From Verrucomicrobiota bacterium (lineage in GTDB: Bacteria; Verrucomicrobiota; Verrucomicrobiia; Verrucomicrobiales; Verrucomicrobiaceae): 64,000 bases of DNA. Shown here one piece after another: positions 17,374-25,821 of this stretch. The notes under the pieces were generated by a model. The model was not told where the DNA came from and did no database searches. It was given only the letters and a program-made list of their open reading frames with translations. Position 1 is the first letter of the stretch. Each line of letters opens with the position of its first letter. Where the stretch lies: assembly GCA_025360015.1 (NCBI GenBank), contig JANYCZ010000029.1, positions 124,001 through 188,000 of the forward strand, given 5' to 3'. The translations under genes were made by a program, and so were the position numbers.

Positions 17374-20300
17374 TTAGCTCCGCGTGATGGTTTCGTGCAG
17401 GTTCAGGAGCACGCGGGCCACGTGTGTCCACGCGGCGAGTTCGCTGGAGCTCAAATTGGGAGCGACAGGTGAGGCACCTGTTTTGAGCAGTTCGGCGGCT
17501 GCGCCGGGTTCCTTTTGGTAATCAGCGAGTTGTTGGGCAAACAGCGCGGAAAGCGTCTTGAGTTCATCGGCGCTCGGGTTGCGTTGCAAGGCCTGCTGAA
17601 CGGCCCAGGTGATGCGCTGGCTGGCATCGCCGCTGGATTCGGTCAGGATGCGGGCGGCGAAGACGCGGGCGGCTTCAACATACGTGGGGTCATTCAGCAG
17701 CACGAGGGCCTGCTGCGGGATGTTGGAGCGGTTGCGCTCGGCCACGCATTCCTCACGGCTTGGCGCGTCGAAGGCAAGCAGGGAAGGGTGCGTGAAGGAG
17801 CGCTGCCACCAGGTGTAGAGGCCGCGCCGATACAGGCCTTCGCCGCTGTCGTTCTGCCATTCGCGAGTGGGGAAATTCAGGTTTTCCCAGTACTTGGCGG
17901 GCTGATAAGGCTTCACGCTTGGGCCGCCGATTTTCGGGGCGAGCAGACCGGAAATGGTGAGTGCATTGTCGCGCACGAGTTCGGCATCCAGGCGGAAAGG
18001 ACTCTGGCGGGCACATTCGCGATTGTAGGGATCTGCGGCGGTGAGTGCCTTGGTGGAGGTGGAGACTTGCTGGTAAGTCGCGCTGGTCGCAATGATGCGG
18101 ATCATGTGCTGCATGTCCCAGCCGCTGTCCATGAACTCGCAGGCCAGCCAGTCGAGCAGCGCGGGATTCACCGGCGGCTCACCCTGCGCGCCTAGGTCGT
18201 CCAGCACCTTGCTCAAGCCGGTGCCAAAGAACTGCTTCCACAGACGGTTCATCACTGTGCGCGCGGTGAGCGGATTGTCCTTGGAAACGAGCCACTGGGC
18301 CAGATCGAGACGGGTGAGATCACGGCCTTCGATTTTGGGCTTCGGCAGGTAGCTGGGCAGCGCGGCCTTCACGACTTCGCCGCTTTCATCCATCCAGTTG
18401 CCACGCGGCAGGATGCGCACGGTGCGCTGGGTTGTGTCGCTGATTGAGACGATGCACTTGGGCGCGCCGCTTTCGAAATCCGCCTTCTCCTTTTCGACTG
18501 TGGCGAGCTTGGTGCGGAGCTCGTTGAGTTCAGGAGCGATCTGCTTGTAGGCGGCGGTAAGTTTCTGCCTTTGCACAGGTGTTCGCTTGTTCGGAGCTGA
18601 TTTGAGAATGTCGGCGATTTCAGCGATGGGAAGCGAGGTGCCGGGCGCGCGGATGGGCTTGGGAGCGTTCGTGCTGCTGAGACGGAGATTGGCGATTTCG
18701 TGATTTTCACCCCAGCCAAAGGTGAGTGTGAAGGTCACGGCGGCATCGGCTGCGGTGATAGGTGTGGCGAGTTCAAGATAGAGTGACTGATCGGCCCCGG
18801 TCGCTCCGAGCACGCCCCAGCCATTTTCTTTCTTGTTTGCGATACCGTCGATGGCAGCGGTGGCGGGGAAGGTCTTTTGCTCAAACGTGGCGCTGGCATG
18901 GGCAACGGCGAGCGTATCCTTTTTCGCGCCGCTTGTGAGAGCGACTTCGCTCAGCACGAAGTTGCCATTCGAGGCGAGGCCGATGCCGGGCAGTTTTTCC
19001 TTGAGCGCTTCAATGCGGATGCCCGTGGTGCCCAGCGGCAGCTTGGTGGTGAGGGTGTAGGTTTCGGTGCCGTCGTTTAGTTTCCGCTCGTTGCGTTTGG
19101 CATCGAGGGTGCCGCGCACCACGCCTTCTTTGTCAGCTTTGAGGGCGATGTTTTTCTTGGTCGATGCCACAGCCATTTGTTTCAGAGGCTGCCACATGCT
19201 GCTGGCGATCACCGTCTCCAGCGCCTGCTTTTCCCAGGTCGCTTGCGCTGGTAAGAGTTCCGGGCGCGGTATGGCAAATTCGGTCTGCAGGGCAGCAAGC
19301 CTTTGTGCGATGTCGGCCTGACGTTTCTGCTCCGCCGCATCGAGCACCAACATGCCAGCTTCGCGACGGCCAAGAATCGGCTCTTTGATGTCGGCGAAGA
19401 ACGCGCCCAGCGAGTAGAAATCACGCTGTGTCCACGGATCAAATTTGTGATCGTGGCACTGGCAGCAGCCGGTGGTCTGGCCGATCCAGGCGTTGCCGAC
19501 GGCACGGACGCGGTCGGTGAGCATGCGCTGCTCATAATCCTTCGCCTGCGCTCCGCCTTCTTCTGTGGAAAGCAGCAGCCGGTTGAAAGCGGAGCCGACT
19601 CGCGTCTCCTGATTGGCGTCCGGCATAAGGTCACCGGCGACTTGTTCCAAGGTGAAGCGGTCGAAGCGCTTGTTGCTGTTGAAGGACTGAATGACGTAGT
19701 CGCGGTAAGGCCACACGTTGTGCGGATTGTCGCTGTGGTAGCCGATGGTGTCCGCGAAGCGCACCACATCGAGCCAGCCGATGGCCATGCGCTCGCCGTA
19801 GTGCGGGTTTTTGAGCAGGCTCTCCACGACCTTGGCGTAAGCGGCGGGAGATGCATCCTGTTCAAAGGCGGCCACTTCCTCTGGCTTGGGCGGCAGGCCG
19901 ATCAGATCCAGATAAAGCCTGCGGATCAACGTGCGCGCGTCGGCCTGTGGCGAAGGCTTGAGGCCGATCTGTGCGAGGCGCTGCTGCACTAGCATGTCCA
20001 CCGCATTTTTACCCGCCGGGATCACCGCCTTCACCGGCTTCTCATAGGACCAGTGCTGCTGATAGGCTGCACCCTGATCGATCCATTTTTTCAAAATCTC
20101 CTTCTGCCGCTGCGTGAGCTTTTTATTTGAATCTGGCGGCGGCATGAGGTCGTCTGCATCTGCGGTGAGGATGCGCGACACGAGCTCGCTCTTCGCCGCT
20201 TTGCCGGGAATAAACGCCTCCGCCTTCACGGCCTCCTCACGAATGTCGAGCCGCAGATCAGCCTCCCGATGCTTGGGGTCATTGCCATGGCAGTAGAAGC

Positions 20301-20418
20301 AATTGTCCGACAGGATCGGCTGCACATCGCGGTTGAACTCGATTTTGGCCGGAACCGGCGGCTCGGCGGCATGAAGGCCCAGTGTTGCGAGCAGAAGAAG
20401 GCAGGTGGGTTTGGTCAT
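17374..20418 (-). CDS. PSCyt1-DUF1549-DUF1553 (PSD1) cytochrome c-like protein
   Basis: 1014 residues from ATG 20418 with a signal peptide ending HAAEP. Residues 30-100 are a Planctomycete-type cytochrome c domain with CFYCH (Cys40, Cys43, His44) and the axial-ligand region DDLMPPPDSNKKL. DUF1549 covers roughly 125-345 (LTQRQ to HDHKFDPWTQRDFY, with GCCQCHDHKFDP, a second CxxCH). A central insert of ~300 residues looks like a carbohydrate-binding beta-sandwich with VTFTLTFGWGENHEIANLRL. DUF1553 fills ~690-980 (LARTVMNRLWKQFFG-type block, then PRTREWQNDSGEGLYRRG-type block). First gene of the operon. Confidence 0.92.
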   Translation of the reverse strand: MTKPTCLLLLATLGLHAAEPPVPAKIEFNRDVQPILSDNCFYCHGNDPKHREADLRLDIREEAVKAEAFIPGKAAKSELVSRILTADADDLMPPPDSNKKLTQRQKEILKKWIDQGAAYQQHWSYEKPVKAVIPAGKNAVDMLVQQRLAQIGLKPSPQADARTLIRRLYLDLIGLPPKPEEVAAFEQDASPAAYAKVVESLLKNPHYGERMAIGWLDVVRFADTIGYHSDNPHNVWPYRDYVIQSFNSNKRFDRFTLEQVAGDLMPDANQETRVGSAFNRLLLSTEEGGAQAKDYEQRMLTDRVRAVGNAWIGQTTGCCQCHDHKFDPWTQRDFYSLGAFFADIKEPILGRREAGMLVLDAAEQKRQADIAQRLAALQTEFAIPRPELLPAQATWEKQALETVIASSMWQPLKQMAVASTKKNIALKADKEGVVRGTLDAKRNERKLNDGTETYTLTTKLPLGTTGIRIEALKEKLPGIGLASNGNFVLSEVALTSGAKKDTLAVAHASATFEQKTFPATAAIDGIANKKENGWGVLGATGADQSLYLELATPITAADAAVTFTLTFGWGENHEIANLRLSSTNAPKPIRAPGTSLPIAEIADILKSAPNKRTPVQRQKLTAAYKQIAPELNELRTKLATVEKEKADFESGAPKCIVSISDTTQRTVRILPRGNWMDESGEVVKAALPSYLPKPKIEGRDLTRLDLAQWLVSKDNPLTARTVMNRLWKQFFGTGLSKVLDDLGAQGEPPVNPALLDWLACEFMDSGWDMQHMIRIIATSATYQQVSTSTKALTAADPYNRECARQSPFRLDAELVRDNALTISGLLAPKIGGPSVKPYQPAKYWENLNFPTREWQNDSGEGLYRRGLYTWWQRSFTHPSLLAFDAPSREECVAERNRSNIPQQALVLLNDPTYVEAARVFAARILTESSGDASQRITWAVQQALQRNPSADELKTLSALFAQQLADYQKEPGAAAELLKTGASPVAPNLSSSELAAWTHVARVLLNLHETITRS

Positions 20419-20532
20419 AAAGCAGTCAGGAAGCAATACGCACCCACAGAACGCGATATTGACACCTCATTTGCCGCCGGAGAGCGGTTCTTCCGAAAAA
20501 ATGCAGTGGTCTCGCCGGTGGCGAGGAAAGAC

Positions 20533-21264
20533 TCACGCTGGCTTCACCGAAAAATCGCTGTCGTCGAGCGAGCGCAGCACCAGCTCACGAGGCACGCAGA
20601 AATCGTCCATCTCAATGCAGCTCACGATGCCGTTGGCGATGTGCTCGGGCTTAAGAAAAAGCTGCTTCGGCGCCTCCCGCTGCGAGGCGTTATCCCAAAA
20701 CGCCGTGTCCACGCCGCCGGGCAGGATGGCGGTGACGCGGATGCGGTGCGCGGCGGCTTCTTCAGCCAGGCCTTGGGTGAAGCCGCGCACGCCCCACTTC
20801 GCGGCGCAGTAGACGGTCTCGCTTGGGATGCCGCGCAGGCTGGCGGTGGAGATGACGTTGATGATGTGGCCGTGCTTGTGCGGGAGCATCGCTTTCAGGG
20901 CAGCCTGAGAACCAAGGATGGTGCCTTTGAGGTTCACCGCCAGCATAAGGTCTATCTCATCTTCAGTGTAGTCAGGAATCCAGCGATGACGTGCGAGCCC
21001 GGCGTTGTTTACCCACACGGCGATGGGGCCAGACCATTCGATTGCCTGACGCGCAAGCTCAGCGACTTGATCACCCTTAGAAACATCGCAGACGACGCCC
21101 AGTGTTCTCTCAAAGCCGAGAGTTTCACAGGCGGTATGAAGATCGGCTGCATTCAAATCGGCCAGCACCACATTGAGGCCCGAGCCGAGAAGCGCTTGAG
21201 CGGTAGCGTAGCCGATTCCTTTGGCGGCCCCAGTGACGACGGCGGTTCGATTGGTGAGATTCAT
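20533..21264 (-). CDS. SDR-family NAD(P)-dependent oxidoreductase
   Basis: 243 residues, the usual length of a classical short-chain dehydrogenase. The Rossmann motif TGAAKGIG is at 11-18, NNAG at 86-89, and the catalytic set is Ser139 (or Ser142) with Tyr152 and Lys156 in YCAAK. Asp36 after the second strand (VVLADLN) favours NAD(H) over NADP(H). Substrate unknown. It follows the MORN lipoprotein gene by 29 bases and may share a transcript with it; the PSD1 gene begins 114 bases further on. Confidence 0.92.
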   Translation of the reverse strand: MNLTNRTAVVTGAAKGIGYATAQALLGSGLNVVLADLNAADLHTACETLGFERTLGVVCDVSKGDQVAELARQAIEWSGPIAVWVNNAGLARHRWIPDYTEDEIDLMLAVNLKGTILGSQAALKAMLPHKHGHIINVISTASLRGIPSETVYCAAKWGVRGFTQGLAEEAAAHRIRVTAILPGGVDTAFWDNASQREAPKQLFLKPEHIANGIVSCIEMDDFCVPRELVLRSLDDSDFSVKPA

Positions 21265-21293
21265 GTGCTAAGTTCAATTTCGTTGTTCCAAGC

Positions 21294-21671
21294 TCAGAGA
21301 TGCTTCTCGCTGATGGATTTGTCGTGGTCGTAGATTTGTTCCTTCGTCTGCCTGCCCTTCATGTCCCAGTAGCGGTTGAGACCGTGGCGCTGCCCGTGGT
21401 CGAAATTGGTTTCGGCGGACTGCTGGCCGTTCTCCCACCATTCCTTCATCACGCCGTGCATCTTGCCGCTTTGATAGGGGTATTCGCCAGCGGTCTTGCC
21501 GTTCGAGTGTTTGTTGCGGATGAGGCCGGTGTAGGGCTTGCCCTTGTAGTTCGCCTCTTTGCCGTCGTTGAGCATTTCGACTTCCTTGTCGGAGAAACCG
21601 ACTTCGGCGGGTTGTTTTTCGCAGGAGGAAAGGCAAAGCGCGCAGAGCAGGAGGGCGAGGAGCTGTTTCAT
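21294..21671 (-). CDS. MORN-repeat lipoprotein
   Basis: 125 residues. A type II signal peptide is clear: MKQLLALLLCALCLSSC, with lipidated Cys17. Three to four antitoxin-type MORN_2 repeats follow, each of the form Y-G-K-x-x-G-x-x-x-x-W/Y-x-x-N/S-G-Q/K: GKPYTGLIRNKHSNGK, SGKMHGVMKEWWENGQ, HGQRHGLNRYWDMKGR. Such repeats form extended beta-hairpin ladders. The role is unknown; an envelope-anchored binding surface is the most that can be said. Confidence 0.85.
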   Translation of the reverse strand: MKQLLALLLCALCLSSCEKQPAEVGFSDKEVEMLNDGKEANYKGKPYTGLIRNKHSNGKTAGEYPYQSGKMHGVMKEWWENGQQSAETNFDHGQRHGLNRYWDMKGRQTKEQIYDHDKSISEKHL

Positions 21672-21718
21672 GCGCGCAGCATGGAGATGGAGCGCGGGTT
21701 TTCAACTCGCAGCACGCC

Positions 21719-23050
21719 TCACTTTGCTGCCAAGGCCTTCTTCCATTCGGCCGGAGCGCCGGGCAACGTCTCTGCGAGGATGCGGCGGATGTGGCCGCGC
21801 TCAGTTTCGCTAAGGTAGCCGTATTCGCCGGTGGTGTCCTTGCCTTCGAGCACCGTCCAGAGTCGGATGAGCACGGTCTGTTTCAGCGGGGCGGTGAGGT
21901 GCTGGAAGGTGAGGGAATAGACCATGTAGCTGCAGCGGTATTTGAAGAGGCGGTGCAGAAGCTGGAAGTCCTTCAAGCTGCGGCCATCGCTGCTTTGAGG
22001 GGCACGTGTGGAAAAGGCGGTCTGGAAGGCAGGATCGCCCTCGATGCCACCTTCGGGCAACTCGGCTTCGTCTTTGAAGAGGAGGGCTTCGACGACGTCC
22101 TCAGCGGCATGGTCAATGATGCGGCGTGCGGTGCCGGTGGGTTCGCTCATGACGGGTTCGCCCAGTTCGCGCTGGAGGCTGGTCTGCATGTGCATGGCAC
22201 GCAGCGCGGCGTGATTCGCCTTGGTGAGGATGTTCTGCACGCTGCTCTGATGCTCCAGCACCATGAGGGCGACGATGTCGCTCTGCTTACGCTTGTAGGG
22301 AGTGACGTCGAAAAACTTGGCGAGGTTGGTGACGTTCGCGCCAGCTTTGAAGTCGATGTCGATGGTCTGATCGTTTTTCTCCGTGGCGGTGACATTGCCG
22401 CGATGCAGCATGCTGCCGTGTCTGCCGGTCACATACCAGCCGCCCCAGCGGTCGCTGAACGGGGTCGTCGTATCCACGACGGTGCTGCCCTGGCTCATGA
22501 TGGGATGGCCTTCGGAGCCGGGATAGACGGAGCGCACGATGAGGCCGGGAACCTCGGGCGTGTACGAGCCGCCGTGGCAGCTCAGGCAGCTGTTGTCGCG
22601 CTGGAAGTGGAGGGGCTTGGCAGGCTCTTCGTAAGGATCGAGCACGTAAAAGATGGGGCCGAGTTTCGGATCAATGGTGGCAACTTCAATCGAACCGCCG
22701 AGGCAGTAGCCGACGTAGGCGTTGTCGCCGAAATAGACCACGCGTGGCGTCTGCGGGCTGATGCGGTCATTCTGCTTGCTGGTCTTGGAGAAGACCATAA
22801 CCTGTGACTCCTGCGGGATGTCGAATTGCTTCATCACATCACGCAACACAGTCCAGGGATCGCTGCGGTCGATTTTGACTTTCCCGGCGGCAATGAGGCT
22901 TTCGAGGCGCTGGGTTGCGTCATTGGGAGAGGTGTCCGAGTAGCGGATGGGGGCGTTTTCGTACTCGTCTTCGGCGTGGAGCGTGAAAAATGACGAAACC
23001 AAAATGACGAATGCCGAGTGAATGACGAAGCCCAAATGGGATGAAGGCAT
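21719..23050 (-). CDS. exported mono-haem (CxxCH) protein of unknown function
   Basis: 443 residues from ATG 23050; starts at 23086 and 23110 are in frame but add a non-signal leader. The signal peptide (MPSSHLGFVIHSAFVILVSS, ending LHA) is itself encoded by the repeat arm at 22989-23015. A single c-type haem site CLSCH lies at 155-159 within HFQRDNSCLSCHGGSYTPE. A later FSDRWGGWYVTGRHGSMLH is Trp/His rich and could supply the distal ligand. I know of similar uncharacterised proteins in PVC genomes but of no assigned role. The C-terminal ~100 residues are helical and end in LPGAPAEWKKALAAK. Confidence 0.7.
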   Translation of the reverse strand: MPSSHLGFVIHSAFVILVSSFFTLHAEDEYENAPIRYSDTSPNDATQRLESLIAAGKVKIDRSDPWTVLRDVMKQFDIPQESQVMVFSKTSKQNDRISPQTPRVVYFGDNAYVGYCLGGSIEVATIDPKLGPIFYVLDPYEEPAKPLHFQRDNSCLSCHGGSYTPEVPGLIVRSVYPGSEGHPIMSQGSTVVDTTTPFSDRWGGWYVTGRHGSMLHRGNVTATEKNDQTIDIDFKAGANVTNLAKFFDVTPYKRKQSDIVALMVLEHQSSVQNILTKANHAALRAMHMQTSLQRELGEPVMSEPTGTARRIIDHAAEDVVEALLFKDEAELPEGGIEGDPAFQTAFSTRAPQSSDGRSLKDFQLLHRLFKYRCSYMVYSLTFQHLTAPLKQTVLIRLWTVLEGKDTTGEYGYLSETERGHIRRILAETLPGAPAEWKKALAAK

Positions 23051-23125
23051 CCTTGAAACGGAGCGATTTGTCCCAGGGGAGTTCATGGATGGCAATTTGG
23101 CATTCGACATTCTGGTTTCATCATT
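22989..23125. repeat. large inverted repeat (arms 22989-23015 and 23099-23125)
   Basis: The two 27-base arms are inverted copies that agree at 24 of 27 positions, separated by 83 bases; each contains AATGAYGAAACCA followed by a CGAATGCC block. The left arm encodes the signal peptide of the mono-haem protein and the right arm lies upstream of it. Related single arms occur at 4170, 14840, 25822 and 25902, so this is a dispersed family with REP- or MITE-like structure. No transposase is nearby and target duplications are not obvious. Confidence 0.7.
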
Positions 23126-23245
23126 GCTGAGGAAGCAGCCTCGATTTACGAGGGGGACTGACTTAAACTTACATCCTCAAGGACAGCTTGAAGAAGCTCG
23201 CGCCAAGAGCGGCACAGGGAGGAGCAAGATGCGCGCAGTGCAGCC

Positions 23246-23279
23246 ACAAAAAAGCCCGGAGACGTGTCCCCGGGCTTTG
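23246..23279 (-). terminator. Rho-independent terminator
   Basis: Read on the minus strand, AAAGCCCGGG pairs with CCGGGCTTT across a short ACACGT loop and runs into six T residues. It lies 31 bases past the stop of the small Cys-rich lipoprotein gene. Confidence 0.85.
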
Positions 23280-23309
23280 AGAGATTCGATTCCGCCAGAG
23301 CGGCAGGGA

Positions 23310-23480
23310 TCAATGCTTGACGGTCTTTTTGGCAGCGGTCGGGGTGGCGCTGCAGGCGGCGCCGGAGGTGGCGCAGCAAGAAGACGAGGTCTTTTTCTTG
23401 GAGAAGAGACAATGGCCGTTGGCGCAGCTGCTCAGAAGGAGGCTGGAGGAGGCGAGAGCAAGGGTGAGAAGCAATTTCAT
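23310..23480 (-). CDS. small Cys-rich lipoprotein
   Basis: 56 residues from ATG 23480. A type II signal peptide runs to the lipobox LLSSC (Cys19). The mature part is only ~38 residues and carries five more Cys, including CC in SSSCCATSG, plus Lys clusters (FSKKKTSSS, AAKKTVKH). The gene has a promoter-like pair at 23550-23578 and a strong terminator at 23246, so it is a stand-alone unit. Cys-rich mini-lipoproteins could bind metal or form disulfides; no family is recognised. Confidence 0.7.
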   Translation of the reverse strand: MKLLLTLALASSSLLLSSCANGHCLFSKKKTSSSCCATSGAACSATPTAAKKTVKH

Positions 23481-23549
23481 GTGGATGTGGTTTGGATGTC
23501 TGGGGGCTGGCAAGGGCCGGATGACCCGCGCACAGCTGTCAGAAGAGAA

Positions 23550-23578
23550 TTTAAACGTGTTATTTTAGGCAATCTCAA
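23550..23578 (-). promoter_or_regulatory. sigma70-like promoter for the small Cys-rich lipoprotein
   Basis: On the minus strand TTGAGA (23573-23578) and TTTAAA (23550-23555) are separated by exactly 17 bases. The -10 box is 69 bases before the ATG at 23480. The area is AT-rich against a GC-rich background. Confidence 0.5.
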
Positions 23579-23623
23579 GAATAAAAGTGAATTCGATCAG
23601 TTGCCAGGCTCCGAGTGCGGACA

Positions 23624-23656
23624 TGAAAAAGCCCGGAAGGGCCGCTTCCGGGCTTC
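23624..23656 (-). terminator. Rho-independent terminator
   Basis: On the minus strand, AAGCCCGGAAG pairs with CTTCCGGGCTT around a CGGCC loop and ends in a short T run. It lies about 30 bases past the stop of the 84-residue exported protein gene. Confidence 0.85.
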
Positions 23657-23687
23657 GCGGGGTGAGATGGATCACCTCAAACTGAGA

Positions 23688-23942
23688 TCAGCCTTCCTTG
23701 AGGGTCTCCACTTTTTTGTGGGAGCTGGTGGCGGTCACTGTCTTGCCGACGAGCTTGTCAGCACCGGTGACGGCAGCGGTCAGGGTGAGCTTGACGTCTT
23801 TGCCGCCGGATTCGATCACGATGGACTTGGAGTCAGCGTCAACGGACTTGAGCTTGCCGGTGGTGGTGTCGATTTTGCCGCAGCCTGCGAAAGCGGACAC
23901 GGAGAGGCCGAGGACGGCGAGAGTGGTGAGGATGGATTTCAT
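23688..23942 (-). CDS. small exported protein
   Basis: 84 residues from ATG 23942, which opens a signal peptide (MKSILTTLAVLGLSVSAFA, before GCGK). The mature ~65 residues look like a small beta-barrel: TTTGKLKSVDADSKSIVIES, KDVKLTLTAAVTGADKLVGK, TVTATSSHKKVETL. The alternating pattern and the SVDADSKSIVIE phrase resemble OB-fold-like or DUF5666-type domains found in secreted and copper-related proteins, but the match is loose. Own terminator at 23624. Abundant expression is plausible given the compact unit; function unknown. Confidence 0.7.
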   Translation of the reverse strand: MKSILTTLAVLGLSVSAFAGCGKIDTTTGKLKSVDADSKSIVIESGGKDVKLTLTAAVTGADKLVGKTVTATSSHKKVETLKEG

Positions 23943-24094
23943 GATGAGTTTGAGGGTGGCTAGCTTTCCGTCAGGAACTGACCGAGCGGATTTGCACGCA
24001 TTCAAAACGAGACCTGCCCCCCCTGACAATCAAAAAATGTGGGGTCTTGGAAAAAAACTCGTCACAGGACTGCGGCCTGTGCCACGCTGCCTGC

Positions 24095-24832
24095 ATGAAG
24101 TTCCCGGCCCTCTTTCCCCTGCTCGCCCTCATGGCGTTCGTTTCCCCCTGTTTGGCGCATCCGCTGCCGGATGTGGCGGTGCGGGCCCAGTTTGAGCAAA
24201 ACGGGGACTGGATGCTCCAGGTGGAGATCGACCCGCGCAGCTTCCAGCCGGACCCCAATGTGGCGCCTTACCTCACCAATGCCGATCTGGCCGTCACACC
24301 GGCGGAGCAGCAGGAGAAGCTCAAAGCCACCGCCCGCGAGTATGTGCAAAAGGTGGTGGAGGTCGTCCTTGATCCCGTGGCGGAGGTGAAGCCCGATCTT
24401 GTCTGGGAGTTTACCGCCGCAGAAAATGCGCCGCTGAAACTGCCCGAAGACCCCGTCATGCTGACGGGCACCTGGCGCACGAAACTCCCTGCGGGCAGCA
24501 CCGGCTATTCCATCAAGGCCCTGCCGACGGGCACGCTGAGCGTCCTGTATCACAACACCGCCCTCGGGAAAAAGGTGGAGCGCTACCAGATCCTCTTTCC
24601 TGGCGAGAACAGTTACGTCCTGGATCTGAAGACCTTCACCCCACGCACCAAGGCACCCCCACCCATCACCGCAGATGCCATCGAGGCCGCAAATGCGGCC
24701 GCAGGCGCCCCTGATCTCATGTGCGCGCTGTGCGGCACCACCCCAGACGGCGGCTACATGCTGCCCACGGTGGCCGCCGTGGCGGGCATTGTCGGGCTCG
24801 TCATCTGGCTGCGAAAGAAACGCACGACCTGA
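24095..24832 (+). CDS. exported single-anchor protein of unknown function
   Basis: 245 residues from ATG 24095 with a signal peptide (MKFPALFPLLALMAFVSPCLA, before HPLPD). The mature N-terminus HPLPDVAVRAQFEQNGDWML recalls the start of HupE/UreJ-type and cobalamin-linked membrane proteins, but the multi-helix part is missing: only one C-terminal hydrophobic segment (about 219-237) precedes LRKKRTT. A CALC pair (CxxC without His) sits just before it. I read it as a periplasmic domain tethered to the inner membrane. It precedes the MurU-like gene by 45 bases. Confidence 0.6.
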   Translation: MKFPALFPLLALMAFVSPCLAHPLPDVAVRAQFEQNGDWMLQVEIDPRSFQPDPNVAPYLTNADLAVTPAEQQEKLKATAREYVQKVVEVVLDPVAEVKPDLVWEFTAAENAPLKLPEDPVMLTGTWRTKLPAGSTGYSIKALPTGTLSVLYHNTALGKKVERYQILFPGENSYVLDLKTFTPRTKAPPPITADAIEAANAAAGAPDLMCALCGTTPDGGYMLPTVAAVAGIVGLVIWLRKKRTT

Positions 24833-24877
24833 CCCGCGGTGGCAACTTCCGTTTGCGCCGCCATCCTGTCCGCGTAA

Positions 24878-25807
24878 ATGCCGCGCGTGAAACAGGCATT
24901 TGTATTGGGCGCAGGCATTGGTGAGAGGCTGAAACCGTTGACGGAGCAGCTTCCGAAGCCGCTGGTCCCCGTGTTTCACCGGCCGCTCATCACCTATGCG
25001 TTTGACCACCTGCTGGCAGCGGGCGTATCTCGTCTGGTGGTCAACACCCACCACATTCCAGAGGCTTATGCCGAGGCCTTTCCCGAACAAAGCTACCAGG
25101 GCACGCCCATCCACTTTCGCAACGAAAGCCCGGTAAGGCTCGAAACCGCCGGTGGCATTTCCAATGTGCGTGACCTGCTCGGCAACGAGCCCTTCATCGT
25201 CTATAACGGCGACATCCTCACCGACCTGCCGCTGAAGCCGCTGCTCACGGAGCATCGTGAAAACGGTAATCTCGTCACCTTGGTCCTACGCAGTCATGGG
25301 CCGTCCCTCCACATCGCGTTTGATCCCCGCCGCGGGCTGGTCACCGACATCCGCAACAAGCTCGGCACGGGGGACGAAGGCAAATATCTCTTCACCGGCA
25401 TCTACGCCTGCGATTCCGCCATCCATGACTGGATCACCCCTGGCAAGGTCGAGTCCGTCATCCCCATCTTTCTCAACATGATACGCGCCGGGGCCAAGCT
25501 TGGTGCCGTCGTGATTGATGAAGGCAGTTGGTGGGACTTGGGCAGCCGCACGGCCTATTTGTCCGCCCATTCGGCCCTGAACGGCATGTATGGCCCGGCG
25601 ATTGATCCCGCAGCTCACATTGAAGCAGGAGCCGTGCTGCGTGGCATCAATGTCGTCGGTGCCGGCGCGGTGATCGAAGCTGGAGTGCAGTTGGAAGACA
25701 GCATTGTCTGGCCCGGTGGTCACGTGAAAGCGGGTTCGGTGCTGAAGCGCTGCATCGTCCGCAGTGGCATCGTGGCATCCGGAAGCGCTGAGGACGTCGA
25801 TTTCTAA
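24878..25807 (+). CDS. sugar-1-phosphate nucleotidyltransferase, MurU-like
   Basis: 309 residues. The nucleotidyltransferase signature GAGIGERLKPLTEQLPKPL occupies 11-29, with the metal-binding Asp in FIVYNGDILTDL and a later EGSWWDLGSRTAY. From ~240 there is a short left-handed beta-helix (HIEAGAVLRGINVVGAGAVIE). The next gene is an AmgK-like kinase. In Pseudomonas such a neighbouring pair makes UDP-MurNAc from MurNAc by AmgK then MurU, bypassing MurA in cell-wall recycling. The neighbour pairing is the main reason for the MurU reading; a mannose-1-phosphate guanylyltransferase is the alternative. Confidence 0.75.
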   Translation: MPRVKQAFVLGAGIGERLKPLTEQLPKPLVPVFHRPLITYAFDHLLAAGVSRLVVNTHHIPEAYAEAFPEQSYQGTPIHFRNESPVRLETAGGISNVRDLLGNEPFIVYNGDILTDLPLKPLLTEHRENGNLVTLVLRSHGPSLHIAFDPRRGLVTDIRNKLGTGDEGKYLFTGIYACDSAIHDWITPGKVESVIPIFLNMIRAGAKLGAVVIDEGSWWDLGSRTAYLSAHSALNGMYGPAIDPAAHIEAGAVLRGINVVGAGAVIEAGVQLEDSIVWPGGHVKAGSVLKRCIVRSGIVASGSAEDVDF

Positions 25808-25821
25808 GCAATCTTGGCTTT

